A stretch of 36,550 nucleotides of DNA, from contig CANPYX010000026.1 of the NCBI GenBank assembly GCA_947588955.1, positions 1 to 36,550 of the forward strand, read 5' to 3'. Under the pieces are notes generated by a model that saw nothing but the letters and a program-made list of their open reading frames with translations, was not told the origin of the DNA and searched no databases. Source of the DNA: an uncultured Oscillospiraceae bacterium. GTDB taxonomy: Bacteria > Bacillota > Clostridia > Oscillospirales > Oscillospiraceae. The position numbers and the translations under genes are program-made. Shown in pieces: positions 23,921 through 31,478 of the stretch; within the stretch, counting starts at the first letter, position 1, and every line of letters starts with the position of its first letter.

Positions 23921-24013
23921 TCCCACTTTTCACAAAAAAGTGGGACTCAGAGTGGGAGTACAGGCCTTGCAAAACCATAAAAGTGGGATTGAAAAAGGCA
24001 AAATTCCACTTTT
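23921..24013. repeat. Clustered AAAAGTGGGA motifs in both orientations
   Basis: Copies are at 23921-23930 (minus), 23936-23945 (plus), 23951-23957 (plus, partial), 23979-23988 (plus) and 24004-24013 (minus, one mismatch). The first two form a hairpin with a 5-nt loop. The region 23869-24158 has no gene and is AT-rich, unlike the flanking rubrerythrin and rubredoxin genes. Confidence 0.6.
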
Positions 24014-24158
24014 GACTAAAATCCACATCATGTGCAATTATCCCATGCCTACTGACACAATATCTTGACTTGAAAATACATTTTCAGGTTTATTATCCAT
24101 ATAATGGGATTTATGAGCAAATTGGAATCTATATAATAATGAAGTGGAAAGGTTTATT

Positions 24159-24629
24159 ATGGAAGAAATATCTCTCTGCATTATGACAAGGGAGCTTTGC
24201 CAAGAATTATATAGGGATTGGCAAAACGACCCTGCCATTTACATGGACATGGATAAATTTGAACCTTATCAATACAATGAAGCAGTAGTAGACAGGTATT
24301 TTATATCAAAGCAATCTCCATCCCGTGTTTTATTTGCGATTATGAAAGGCAGCACGCCGATAGGTGAACTTCAACTAAAGCAGATAGACTGGGAATGCAA
24401 AGAATGTACTTTGAGCATCCACCTGCAAAATGACGCTGTAAAAGGGCATGGATATGGAACGGCGGCAGAAAAGCTGGCTCTGAAATATGCTTTCGACACG
24501 CTGGGAATGAACGCTGTAAATGCGGATACCGTTATCAAGAATACACGAAGCCAGCACGTTCTTGAAAAAGTCGGGTTCAAGTACATAGAAGAAAAGGGCG
24601 GCTTCAAGTATTATCGTTTTGTGCGGTAA
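24159..24629 (+). CDS. Low-GC RimJ/RimL-type GNAT acetyltransferase
   Basis: 156 residues from ATG 24159, with GAAAGG 6 nt upstream; a GTG at 24144 is possible but lacks a site. The fold is GNAT: FAIMKGSTPIGELQL strand, AVKGHGYGTAAEKLALKYAF as the acetyl-CoA motif, and ADTVIKNTRSQHVLEKVGFKY as the C-terminal part. Relatives acetylate protein N-termini, antibiotics or small molecules; the target is unknown. The composition is AT-rich and sits inside an otherwise GC-rich oxidative-stress block, with a repeat-rich upstream region, so it was probably inserted. Confidence 0.82.
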   Translation: MEEISLCIMTRELCQELYRDWQNDPAIYMDMDKFEPYQYNEAVVDRYFISKQSPSRVLFAIMKGSTPIGELQLKQIDWECKECTLSIHLQNDAVKGHGYGTAAEKLALKYAFDTLGMNAVNADTVIKNTRSQHVLEKVGFKYIEEKGGFKYYRFVR

Positions 24630-24741
24630 CCTCCATTTTGTCAGCAACCATTATATTTAGCACAGCGGTGCGGATTTTGTAAAGAAAAAATATCCAAAAT
24701 TTTGCGGGGCGCTTTTTCCGCAAAGAAAAGTATATTTTTAC

Positions 24742-24770
24742 TTGAACAGCGCGGGAGGTAATGCTATAAT
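24742..24770 (+). promoter_or_regulatory. Rubredoxin-hrb promoter
   Basis: TTGAAC (24742-24747), a 17-bp spacer and TATAAT (24765-24770) with TGC. The ribosome binding site AGGAGG lies 9-10 nt before the rubredoxin ATG. Confidence 0.75.
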
Positions 24771-24823
24771 ATTTTAAACCGTTCCGGCAAAAAACGGAAA
24801 TTTATTTCAGGAGGAATATTAAA

Positions 24824-24982
24824 ATGGACGAAAAATATGTCTGCCCCTGCGGCTATGAGTACGACCCCGAGGTGGGCGACCCCGACAACGGCATCGAGCC
24901 CGGCACGCCCTTTGAGGACCTTCCCGACGACTGGGTCTGCCCCATATGCGGACTGGGCAAGGACTCCTTCGAGCAGGAATAA
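24824..24982 (+). CDS. Rubredoxin with a shortened first cysteine knuckle
   Basis: A 52-residue electron carrier of the cytoplasm. The body is standard ([33 protein letters not shown], shown in parts by its usual spacing). The second iron-binding knuckle is a normal C-P-I-C-G. The first knuckle reads V-C-P-C-G (Cys7, Cys9): one residue between the cysteines instead of the usual two. The DNA is unambiguous at TGCCCCTGC. AGGAGG precedes the ATG. It lies 42 nt before the Hrb gene under one promoter, and so probably feeds electrons to rubrerythrin together with Hrb. Confidence 0.9.
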   Translation: MDEKYVCPCGYEYDPEVGDPDNGIEPGTPFEDLPDDWVCPICGLGKDSFEQE

Positions 24983-25024
24983 ACTGCGGCTGGCGGTTAA
25001 GCTGACGGTAAAAGGAGTGATTTT

Positions 25025-25642
25025 ATGGACCCCAAAGCCCTTTACAAGCTGACCTACGGCGTATATCTGCTGTCCGCCCGCGAGGGGGACAGGGACAACG
25101 CCTGCATAATCAACACAGCCGTCCAGACGGCGTCGAATCCCAACAGGATCTCCATAGCCGCTGTCCGCGGCGGCTTCACCCACGACATGATAGCGAGGAC
25201 CGGGGAGTTCAACATCTCCTCCATCACCCAGGAGGCGGATATGGAGCTTTTCCGTCGCTTCGGTATGCAGTCCGGCAGGGACACGGACAAGCTGGCGGGC
25301 TTTACCGACGTCGCCAGGAGCGCCAACGGGCTCCTTTACCTGACGGCTGCGTGCAACGCCTTTATGTCCGTGAAGGTCACGGGCTCCCTGGATCTGGGCT
25401 CCCACACGCTGTTTGTGGGGGAGATGACGGACGGTCAGGTGCTCTCCGGCGCGCCCTCCGCCACATATGAGTATTACCAGACCGTGATAAAGCCCGGCGC
25501 CGCCCCCGCGCCAAAGGCGTCCCAAAAGCCGGTGAAAAAGTGGCTCTGCCCCGTCTGCGGCTACGTCCACGAGGGCCCCGAACCGCCGGAGACCTGCCCC
25601 CTGTGCCATATCCCCGGCAGCAGATTTGTCGAGATTGAGTGA
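25025..25642 (+). CDS. Flavin reductase-rubredoxin fusion (high-molecular-weight rubredoxin, Hrb)
   Basis: 205 residues. Residues 1-160 are an FMN-binding flavin-reductase-like domain (LYKLTYGVYLLSAREGDRDNACIINTAVQ, then NPNRISIAAVRGGFTHDMI). After a Pro/Ala linker, residues about 173-205 are a rubredoxin domain with CPVCGYVHEG and CPLCHIPGSRF. In Moorella and related anaerobes Hrb passes electrons from NAD(P)H to flavodiiron proteins or rubrerythrins. AAAGGAG is 8 nt before the ATG. With rubredoxin and reverse rubrerythrin it forms an oxygen/peroxide reduction chain. Confidence 0.9.
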   Translation: MDPKALYKLTYGVYLLSAREGDRDNACIINTAVQTASNPNRISIAAVRGGFTHDMIARTGEFNISSITQEADMELFRRFGMQSGRDTDKLAGFTDVARSANGLLYLTAACNAFMSVKVTGSLDLGSHTLFVGEMTDGQVLSGAPSATYEYYQTVIKPGAAPAPKASQKPVKKWLCPVCGYVHEGPEPPETCPLCHIPGSRFVEIE

Positions 25643-25643
25643 C

Positions 25644-25681
25644 AAAAAATCCGTGAATTTTGGAAAATTCACGGATTTTTT
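25644..25681. terminator. Bidirectional 18-bp terminator
   Basis: Arms 25644-25661 and 25664-25681 pair perfectly around GG, with an A6 start and a T6 end. It begins 1 nt after the hrb stop and serves the convergent permease gene too. It is followed by GCGCGTTGCGCCTT, a variant of the GCACGTTCCCCTT tail seen elsewhere. Confidence 0.88.
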
Positions 25682-25694
25682 GCGCGTTGCGCCT

Positions 25695-27182
25695 TTAAAT
25701 AATGCCGGGGAGGTCAAAAGACTCGTTTATTGGCACGTTGATGCCGAGGACCGTGTGCTGGAGCACCCTTTCAAAGACCACGTCGTAGGTGAAGGTGTCC
25801 AGGTCAACCCTTATGAGGGAGATTATGTAGGTTTTTCCCGTGTCGGAGGACAGCTTTTCCCCATAGCCCTCGGAATCGGTTTTCCAGAAGTACACGTATT
25901 TTCCCTCGCCGTAGAAGCTTTCTGAATACACAGCGCCGTTTACGCTTTTGAGAGGGTCCCGGACGAGCGGGGAGGAATTACCGTCCGCGTCCGTCACCGT
26001 GAGCTCCCCGTCAATGACGCTGACAGTGAGCCCGTTGTACTCGTGCGTCCGCGCGCCGGGGCTGTTGTATAACGCGCGCTCAAAGGACGCGTCCTTGCCG
26101 CACCCGCTGAGGGCGAGGCAGACGGCGAGGGCGAGGAGCGGCGCGGCGGGCTTAAATTTATGCTTTCCGCCGCCCGTGAGGGCGGTTTTGTATCTTTTAC
26201 GGATGAGCAGGACGCATACGGCGCATATAAATACGGCGCCCGCGCATGTCAAAGCGAGCTCCGGCGGGCCCACCTCGCGAAATACGGCGACGCTCTCGCC
26301 GGTAACGGCGTCGACGGCGAATTTGCTCCCTTTGATATACCCCATCGCCGACATGAGGGACGAGGGCAGCGGGAGTGAGTATTGAAGGGACCTGTCAAGC
26401 CCGATTAAGGGCAGAAGGACAAGGGCCGTGGACAGAAAGGCGGAGAGGGCGAACTGCCCGCACAGGGCGGAAAAGAGGAGCGTAAGCAGGGCAAGCTCCG
26501 CCGAGCCCAGGAGCCGCAGACCCGCCGCCAGCGCCTCGGCTCCCCAGAGGGGCAGGGTTTTTTCGGCTGTCCCCAGGCTCTCCACGCTCTGCATGGGGTA
26601 ATCGGGGTGGGGAAGGCCGTATTTGAGGGCGTAAAACGCGAGCCTTATGAGGTCCGCGGAAACCGACAGGCCGGCGGCGAGGGTCAGGGCGAGGAGGAGC
26701 TTTTTTGAGCCGTAGAGCCGCCGCCCCTCCCGGGAGGTGAGCGCCAGGGGCTCCATGCCGCTTGACGCCTCGGCGCAGTAGACGGGGACGCACAGCAGTA
26801 TTATCGCGGCAGCCAGCGGAAGGTCCGGCAGCCGCTCCGCCAAAAGTCCCGCCCAGCCGTTGGCGTCCAGAAAGAAGCGGTTTTCCCTGCCCTCGTTTAC
26901 GTAGAGGTACTGCTTGTAGAGCACGTCGAAGCCCTCGCCCGCGCCATCGGCGTCCCGCGCCCGCGCCTCCAGAAGCTCCGCCTTCTCCGGCGTCCAGGGG
27001 CCCTCCACCGCCCGAAGCTCGGCGAGGTACTGCCCGCGGTAAAGCGCCGCGTCGGGGTTCACCGGGGAGTCGGACAAGATGAGTACGGCAAGCTCGGCAA
27101 GGAAAAATAGCGCGATAACCAGTGCTCCGCGGTTCGATTTCAGGAGCTTTTTAAGCTCAAATTTCATCATTTCCGTCATCAT
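25695..27182 (-). CDS. ABC-2 permease fused to a lipoprotein-like C-terminal domain
   Basis: 495 residues. Residues 1-345 are an ABC-2-type permease (KFELKKLLKSNRGALVIALFFLAELAVLIL start, about six transmembrane segments, a large extracytoplasmic loop after the first). Residues about 343-361 are an extra hydrophobic stretch ending in LSGCGKD, exactly like a lipoprotein signal and lipobox but inside the chain. It is followed by 133 soluble, beta-rich residues with no known domain. No start codon lies just before that stretch, and a CCGCCC/GGGCGG hairpin (26170-26185) sits at the junction. Its ATG overlaps the stop of the preceding permease (ATGA). The last domain may face outside as a binding or sensor part. 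Confidence 0.75.
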   Translation of the reverse strand: MMTEMMKFELKKLLKSNRGALVIALFFLAELAVLILSDSPVNPDAALYRGQYLAELRAVEGPWTPEKAELLEARARDADGAGEGFDVLYKQYLYVNEGRENRFFLDANGWAGLLAERLPDLPLAAAIILLCVPVYCAEASSGMEPLALTSREGRRLYGSKKLLLALTLAAGLSVSADLIRLAFYALKYGLPHPDYPMQSVESLGTAEKTLPLWGAEALAAGLRLLGSAELALLTLLFSALCGQFALSAFLSTALVLLPLIGLDRSLQYSLPLPSSLMSAMGYIKGSKFAVDAVTGESVAVFREVGPPELALTCAGAVFICAVCVLLIRKRYKTALTGGGKHKFKPAAPLLALAVCLALSGCGKDASFERALYNSPGARTHEYNGLTVSVIDGELTVTDADGNSSPLVRDPLKSVNGAVYSESFYGEGKYVYFWKTDSEGYGEKLSSDTGKTYIISLIRVDLDTFTYDVVFERVLQHTVLGINVPINESFDLPGII

Positions 27183-28390
27183 TTTCGCGTCATAGCCCCC
27201 TTTTGAAGCTTGTTTTTCCCGCCAAAAAGGAGGGCGAGGACGGCGGCGCAGACGCCCAGGAGGAATGTAAACACGAGCCCCGCCTGCCAGGTCAGGACGG
27301 GAATGTCAAGCGGCTTGACAAACTCCGTCCTGCCGAATAAAAGCCGGTTCACAAGCAGGGAATAGGGATTCAGCACCTTGAAAAGGGCGCGGGAGGAGTA
27401 CCCCCACCTGGCGCCAGCGAGGGTACACAGGAGAAACACTCCGGTGCCCAGGGCAAAGGGCGCAAGGGCGTGGCGACCGACCTCGCTCAGAAGCAAAAAC
27501 ACCATTCCCAGCGCCCAGAAGCCCAGCGCGCGTGTCAGAGCGCCGGCGGCGCTGTACGCGAACAGCGTCAGCTCCACAGACGCCTCCTTAAAGCCGCTCA
27601 CCGCGTACACGGGCATATTTCCCGCGTCCGTCAGGTTGGACATGAGGGCAAAGCCCGCGAAATCCACGGCGGAGAACCACACGGAGACGGCAAAAATGTA
27701 CGCCGTCGCCGCCGTAATCTTGGCAAGGACGGAGGGGATACCGCCGCCGGCGGAGGTGAGAATGAGCTGCGTCATACGGCACTGGCTGTCACAGGCGAAG
27801 GACCGGGAGAGGGCGTAGAGCACCAGGAGGAATATGAGCACCGTGGAAAAATCGTAGTTAAGATAGAGCTTCCAGCCCTCGGTGAAGTAAAAGTCCGTGA
27901 TCTGCCGCCCGGAGTAAAGGCGGGCGATGGCGGCGTTTTTCCGCGCCTCGTATTTGTTGCCGAGGCTTTCGTAGAGCTCCACGTTTTCCGATGCCGCCCG
28001 GACCACCTCAAGGGCGCTGTTCCTGTAGGTGTAGAACCGCTCCATGGGGTCCACGTAGTACCGCTCCAGGAGGTTCCTGTCGCTGTAAAGATTGCCGGTA
28101 AGCGTCCCCTCCACGCCGCCGTGGGTGGTGGCGGTGAGGTCGTGCGTCGCCTCCTCCAGGGGGCGGTAAACCTTCAAAAGGGCGTTTATCTTGTCAAGCG
28201 TTATCTCACCGCTGTATTTTTCGTACTGCTCCCAATATACGCGTTTCCAGTCCTCATCTGCCTCTATCCAGGAGAGGTCCCGGAGGGTGCCGGCGATCTT
28301 GAACAGGTCAAAGACCGTGAACAGGAGCAGGGCGATGAGTATCGGGAGGCGCAGAAAGAGCTTTTTCATCTCAAAGCCGGCGAGCCTCAT
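27179..28390 (-). CDS. ABC-2-type permease
   Basis: 403 residues with the layout of ABC-2 exporters: a first transmembrane helix at about 12-32, a long extracytoplasmic region (about 33-180), then about five helices clustered in 180-395. The start (GFEMKKLFLRLPILIALLLF) is similar to that of the following permease, so the two probably form a heterodimer driven by the ATPase at 28387-29256. Both ends overlap the neighbours through ATGA, which gives equal expression. No substrate can be read from the sequence. Confidence 0.8.
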   Translation of the reverse strand: MRLAGFEMKKLFLRLPILIALLLFTVFDLFKIAGTLRDLSWIEADEDWKRVYWEQYEKYSGEITLDKINALLKVYRPLEEATHDLTATTHGGVEGTLTGNLYSDRNLLERYYVDPMERFYTYRNSALEVVRAASENVELYESLGNKYEARKNAAIARLYSGRQITDFYFTEGWKLYLNYDFSTVLIFLLVLYALSRSFACDSQCRMTQLILTSAGGGIPSVLAKITAATAYIFAVSVWFSAVDFAGFALMSNLTDAGNMPVYAVSGFKEASVELTLFAYSAAGALTRALGFWALGMVFLLLSEVGRHALAPFALGTGVFLLCTLAGARWGYSSRALFKVLNPYSLLVNRLLFGRTEFVKPLDIPVLTWQAGLVFTFLLGVCAAVLALLFGGKNKLQKGAMTRK

Positions 28391-29256
28391 ACCTCTGCCT
28401 CCCCGAAGTGTGAGAGGAACACGTCCTCAAGGTTGGGCTCCGCGTGGACGGCGGCGGGGTGGGGCATTGAGCGGGAGACAATGCGGAGAGTGACCGTACC
28501 GCCGCCCCGGTGCATGTTGCTTATGTTGAAGCTGTCGAACTGCCCCAGGTCCTCGCTCTCCGGCACCGTCACGGTCCAGACGAGCCCGGCGCACTCGCTC
28601 TCAAGGCTTTGGGGCGTATCCTGGCAGATGAGGCGGCCCTCCTTCAATATTATCACCTCGTTGGCGATAAACTCCACGTCGGAGACGATATGTGTGGCGA
28701 GAAGCACCATTCGGTCCTTGGAAAAGCGGGTTATCAGGTTGCGGAAGCGTATGCGCTCCCGTGGGTCGAGGCCGGCTGTGGGCTCGTCCAGAATGAGAAT
28801 GGCGGGGTCGGAGAGCATCGCCTGGACGATGCCCACCCGCTGGCGCATACCGCCCGACAGAGCCCCCACCTTTTTATCGCCCGAATCCCCCAGGTTCACG
28901 GTGTCAAGAAGCTCCCGCGCCCGCTTTCGCCCCGCGTCGGCGGGGATACCCTTCAGGGCGCACATGTACGCCAAAAACTCCGACACCGTGAAATCGCGGT
29001 AAAACTCCGGGTACTGGGGCAGGTAACCGATTTGGGACAGGAACTCCCGCCCCAACGCCCGCGTGTCCGTGCCGTCCACGGTGACGGAGCCGGAGTCCGC
29101 CCGCGCAAGGCCCACCAGGACGCTTATGAGCGTTGTCTTCCCCGCCCCGTTCGCCCCCAGGAGCCCGTAGACGCCGCCGGTGAGGGTGGCGGAAAAGTCG
29201 CGGAGGGCGTATTTCCGCCGGTAGCGTTTTGAGATGTTTTCAAATCTTATTTCCAT
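28387..29256 (-). CDS. ABC transporter ATP-binding protein
   Basis: 289 residues from ATG 29256 (GAGG 7 nt upstream; GTG 29262 is less likely). Walker A is GANGAGKTT, the Q-loop is in IGYLPQYPEFY, the signature is LSGGMRQRVGIVQAM, Walker B is ILILDEPTAGLD and the switch His is in ATHIVSD. The C-terminal 70 residues end in PNLEDVFLSH, typical of ATPases paired with ABC-2 permeases. It begins 9 nt after the propeller lipoprotein gene and overlaps the first permease gene. Confidence 0.92.
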   Translation of the reverse strand: MEIRFENISKRYRRKYALRDFSATLTGGVYGLLGANGAGKTTLISVLVGLARADSGSVTVDGTDTRALGREFLSQIGYLPQYPEFYRDFTVSEFLAYMCALKGIPADAGRKRARELLDTVNLGDSGDKKVGALSGGMRQRVGIVQAMLSDPAILILDEPTAGLDPRERIRFRNLITRFSKDRMVLLATHIVSDVEFIANEVIILKEGRLICQDTPQSLESECAGLVWTVTVPESEDLGQFDSFNISNMHRGGGTVTLRIVSRSMPHPAAVHAEPNLEDVFLSHFGEAEV

Positions 29257-29265
29257 ATTCACGCC

Positions 29266-31356
29266 TCACTCAAAGGACAAAACCGTGACACGCGCCGGTA
29301 CGTCCGAGAACCCGCCAGTCTTCACAACGCACAGCTTCAAATCGTCCAAAATGAGGATACCCGGCGCGGCGTCGAAGGCGTCCTCGTTTTCGTCGGTGAC
29401 GGTGTACTCCAGCCGCAGGCTGTCGTCCCGCGTACCGTAGACGCGCACTGTCAAGCTGCCGTCAAACGCGGCTGTGGCGAAATACCCACCGTCACGGGAA
29501 ACGAAAAGGTCGCCGGCGCCCTCCGGCGCTGAGTGCCTGTAAACGGCGTAGGTGAGGCTGTCCACGTCCGCCACCGCCATCGCGCCGGAGGCGGTAAAGA
29601 AGCTTTCATTAAAAAGCATCTTACCCCCGGCATACCCCACCGGTCCCTGGGGGTCGAAGCCGTCAAAGCCGGCGCAGGCAAGGCCCTCGCCGTCAAGACC
29701 CACGCTGCCGAAATGGGTGTTGTCGGAAAAAATCAGCTTTGAGGAGTCCTCGCTGAACCACAGGCCCGTCGCCATTGTGACGCCGCCGTTCCCATCTGAG
29801 CCGCCGCGAAAATCAAGGGGAAGCGTGACCTTACGTGTCTCCCTGTCATAGAGGTATATCCCGTCATTCATAACGGAGAAAGCGGCGTAACGCCCGTCCG
29901 GGGAGACGGCGGCGCACATGATATTCTTATCCCCGCCGGCAACGGCGGAAAGGGAGAACCGGTCCAGCTCCGAAAGCGAGCTGTCGAGAAAGACGCACAC
30001 CGTGCCGACCGTGCCGGAGCCGTCCGGCGTCAGCGCGGCGGTCCCGCCATTCTCCTCCGCCTCACCCACGGCGCAGAAGCCTCCGGCGATAGGATGGAAC
30101 GTGACGCTCTTGAGGCCGGGGACCGGTCCCTCCGCCAGGACCTCGCCGGAGCTCATGTCAACAAGGCGCAGCCCGTCCGACCTCCTGACAAGCACCGTGC
30201 CGCCCTCTCCGTACCACAGCGAACGGACGGCGCTGTCCATGACCTCCGGCGCGGCAAGGACAGTCCCGGCGTTCCCGCCGCTCCCGTCCCGGTCATCCGG
30301 CGAGGCCCCGCTTCCGTCAAGCCTGTCGCCGTCCCAGATGGGGACGGATCTTGTCTTTATAAGCTGAAAGCCGCGTATATCGTCCTTTTCTCCGCCCACG
30401 GCGCATACGGCGGCGTAATAGGTGGTCACCGCCTCCGGCAGATCGGCAAGCGTCAGGTCGGCCTCCACCCGCGCCGCCTTGCCCTTCTCCAGCGTGACCT
30501 CCCGGAAGATGTCCTCACCGTCCGTCATCGGGGTGTTGTCGGCGAAAAACGAGACGCGGTACGTGAGCCCCGGTATCCCGCAGATGTCCACGGCGATGTG
30601 GAGCGTGTCCCTTCCCGTTATCTCAATATCGTTAAGCTCCTCTTTCCCGTCAAAGGTGTCAAATACATAGACGTTCTCATCAAGCTTGTCCTCCCGCGTC
30701 TCGCCGTCGCCGGTGGACATACCGATTTGGGGACCCAGGTTTTCCTCCACGAACCGGGCTGTCATCAGCTCGTTTTTCACCGAGACGCCGGAAAGCGCCG
30801 CCAGGGTCTTGCCCTCCGGCGCGTCGGGTTCCGGATCGGAGGAGAAGCTTATGGGGTAAGAGCCGGTCACCGCGTTTCCGTAGAGCCCAAAGCTTGAGGA
30901 GCTCACCATGTCCGGCTCAAAGCCGGCGTTGAAAAGGTCCGCCACCGTCAGCGTCACCGTATCCCCCGCCCTGCCGGTGACGGGTACGAAAACAAAGGAA
31001 AAATGCTCCTCCGTGTTGTCCTCGCCGAGGGTGAAGGGGTGCATGTAGGCGTATTCCCCCTCGCCGTTCAGTCTGTAGGGCTGGGGGATGCCGTCGAGGA
31101 AAAGCAAAAAGCCCACGCTCCTCCCGGTGCCCTCGCCTGTCGCGAGGTAGGGGACCCGGAGCTCGCCGCCTGTGTACTCAAGGGGGTCCTGAGTGTCCGG
31201 CGCGTGGGATACGGAGCCCAGAACGTCCGGCGGTGCCTCGTAGTCAAACGGGTTGGAGGTGAAATCGCCGTCAACGGGTGGGGTCTCCACTCTTCCGCAG
31301 GCGGCAAGAAGGGAAACGATAAGACACATGATGACTAAAACTGCTGTTTTTTTCAT
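29266..31356 (-). CDS. Large lipoprotein with beta-propeller-like repeats
   Basis: 696 residues from ATG 31356 (AGGGAGG 6 nt upstream). The signal peptide ends in a lipobox LAAC near residue 20, so the protein is anchored on the outer membrane face. Residues about 100-330 are beta-rich domains. From about 370 to the end there are WD40/YncE-like blades (SPDGRYAAFSVMNDGIYLYDRETRKV, GGYFATAAFDGSLTVRVYGT). No catalytic motif is seen. A surface sensor or binding partner for the ABC-2 system downstream is the best reading. The ribosome binding site lies in a hairpin (31364-31392). Confidence 0.78.
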   Translation of the reverse strand: MKKTAVLVIMCLIVSLLAACGRVETPPVDGDFTSNPFDYEAPPDVLGSVSHAPDTQDPLEYTGGELRVPYLATGEGTGRSVGFLLFLDGIPQPYRLNGEGEYAYMHPFTLGEDNTEEHFSFVFVPVTGRAGDTVTLTVADLFNAGFEPDMVSSSSFGLYGNAVTGSYPISFSSDPEPDAPEGKTLAALSGVSVKNELMTARFVEENLGPQIGMSTGDGETREDKLDENVYVFDTFDGKEELNDIEITGRDTLHIAVDICGIPGLTYRVSFFADNTPMTDGEDIFREVTLEKGKAARVEADLTLADLPEAVTTYYAAVCAVGGEKDDIRGFQLIKTRSVPIWDGDRLDGSGASPDDRDGSGGNAGTVLAAPEVMDSAVRSLWYGEGGTVLVRRSDGLRLVDMSSGEVLAEGPVPGLKSVTFHPIAGGFCAVGEAEENGGTAALTPDGSGTVGTVCVFLDSSLSELDRFSLSAVAGGDKNIMCAAVSPDGRYAAFSVMNDGIYLYDRETRKVTLPLDFRGGSDGNGGVTMATGLWFSEDSSKLIFSDNTHFGSVGLDGEGLACAGFDGFDPQGPVGYAGGKMLFNESFFTASGAMAVADVDSLTYAVYRHSAPEGAGDLFVSRDGGYFATAAFDGSLTVRVYGTRDDSLRLEYTVTDENEDAFDAAPGILILDDLKLCVVKTGGFSDVPARVTVLSFE

Positions 31357-31363
31357 AAAAAAC

Positions 31364-31392
31364 CTCCCTGTATCCATTTAAGATACAGGGAG
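31364..31392 (-). promoter_or_regulatory. Hairpin that masks the lipoprotein gene's ribosome binding site
   Basis: CTCCCTGTATC (31364-31374) and GATACAGGGAG (31382-31392) form a perfect 11-bp stem with a 7-nt loop. In the minus-strand mRNA the 3' arm contains the AGGGAG of the Shine-Dalgarno site, 6-7 nt from the ATG, so folding would block translation. It could equally be a DNA operator. A TTGACT with poorly spaced A/T-rich partners lies further upstream (about 31420). Confidence 0.6.
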
Positions 31393-31478
31393 ATTTTAAT
31401 TCAGGACGGTCAAAAAAGAGTCAAGCCGGTGGGATTTTTTCAAAAAAGCTGTTCGGTTACACGCCGCGCCGCCGAAAA

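Noticed and set aside
23921-24013. Possible CRISPR array
   Set aside because: The repeats are only 7-10 bp, in mixed orientation and with irregular spacing, and no cas gene is in the window.
27470-29002. 510-codon plus-strand open frame
   Set aside because: It is antisense to the ABC-2 permease and ATPase genes, whose motifs are unambiguous.
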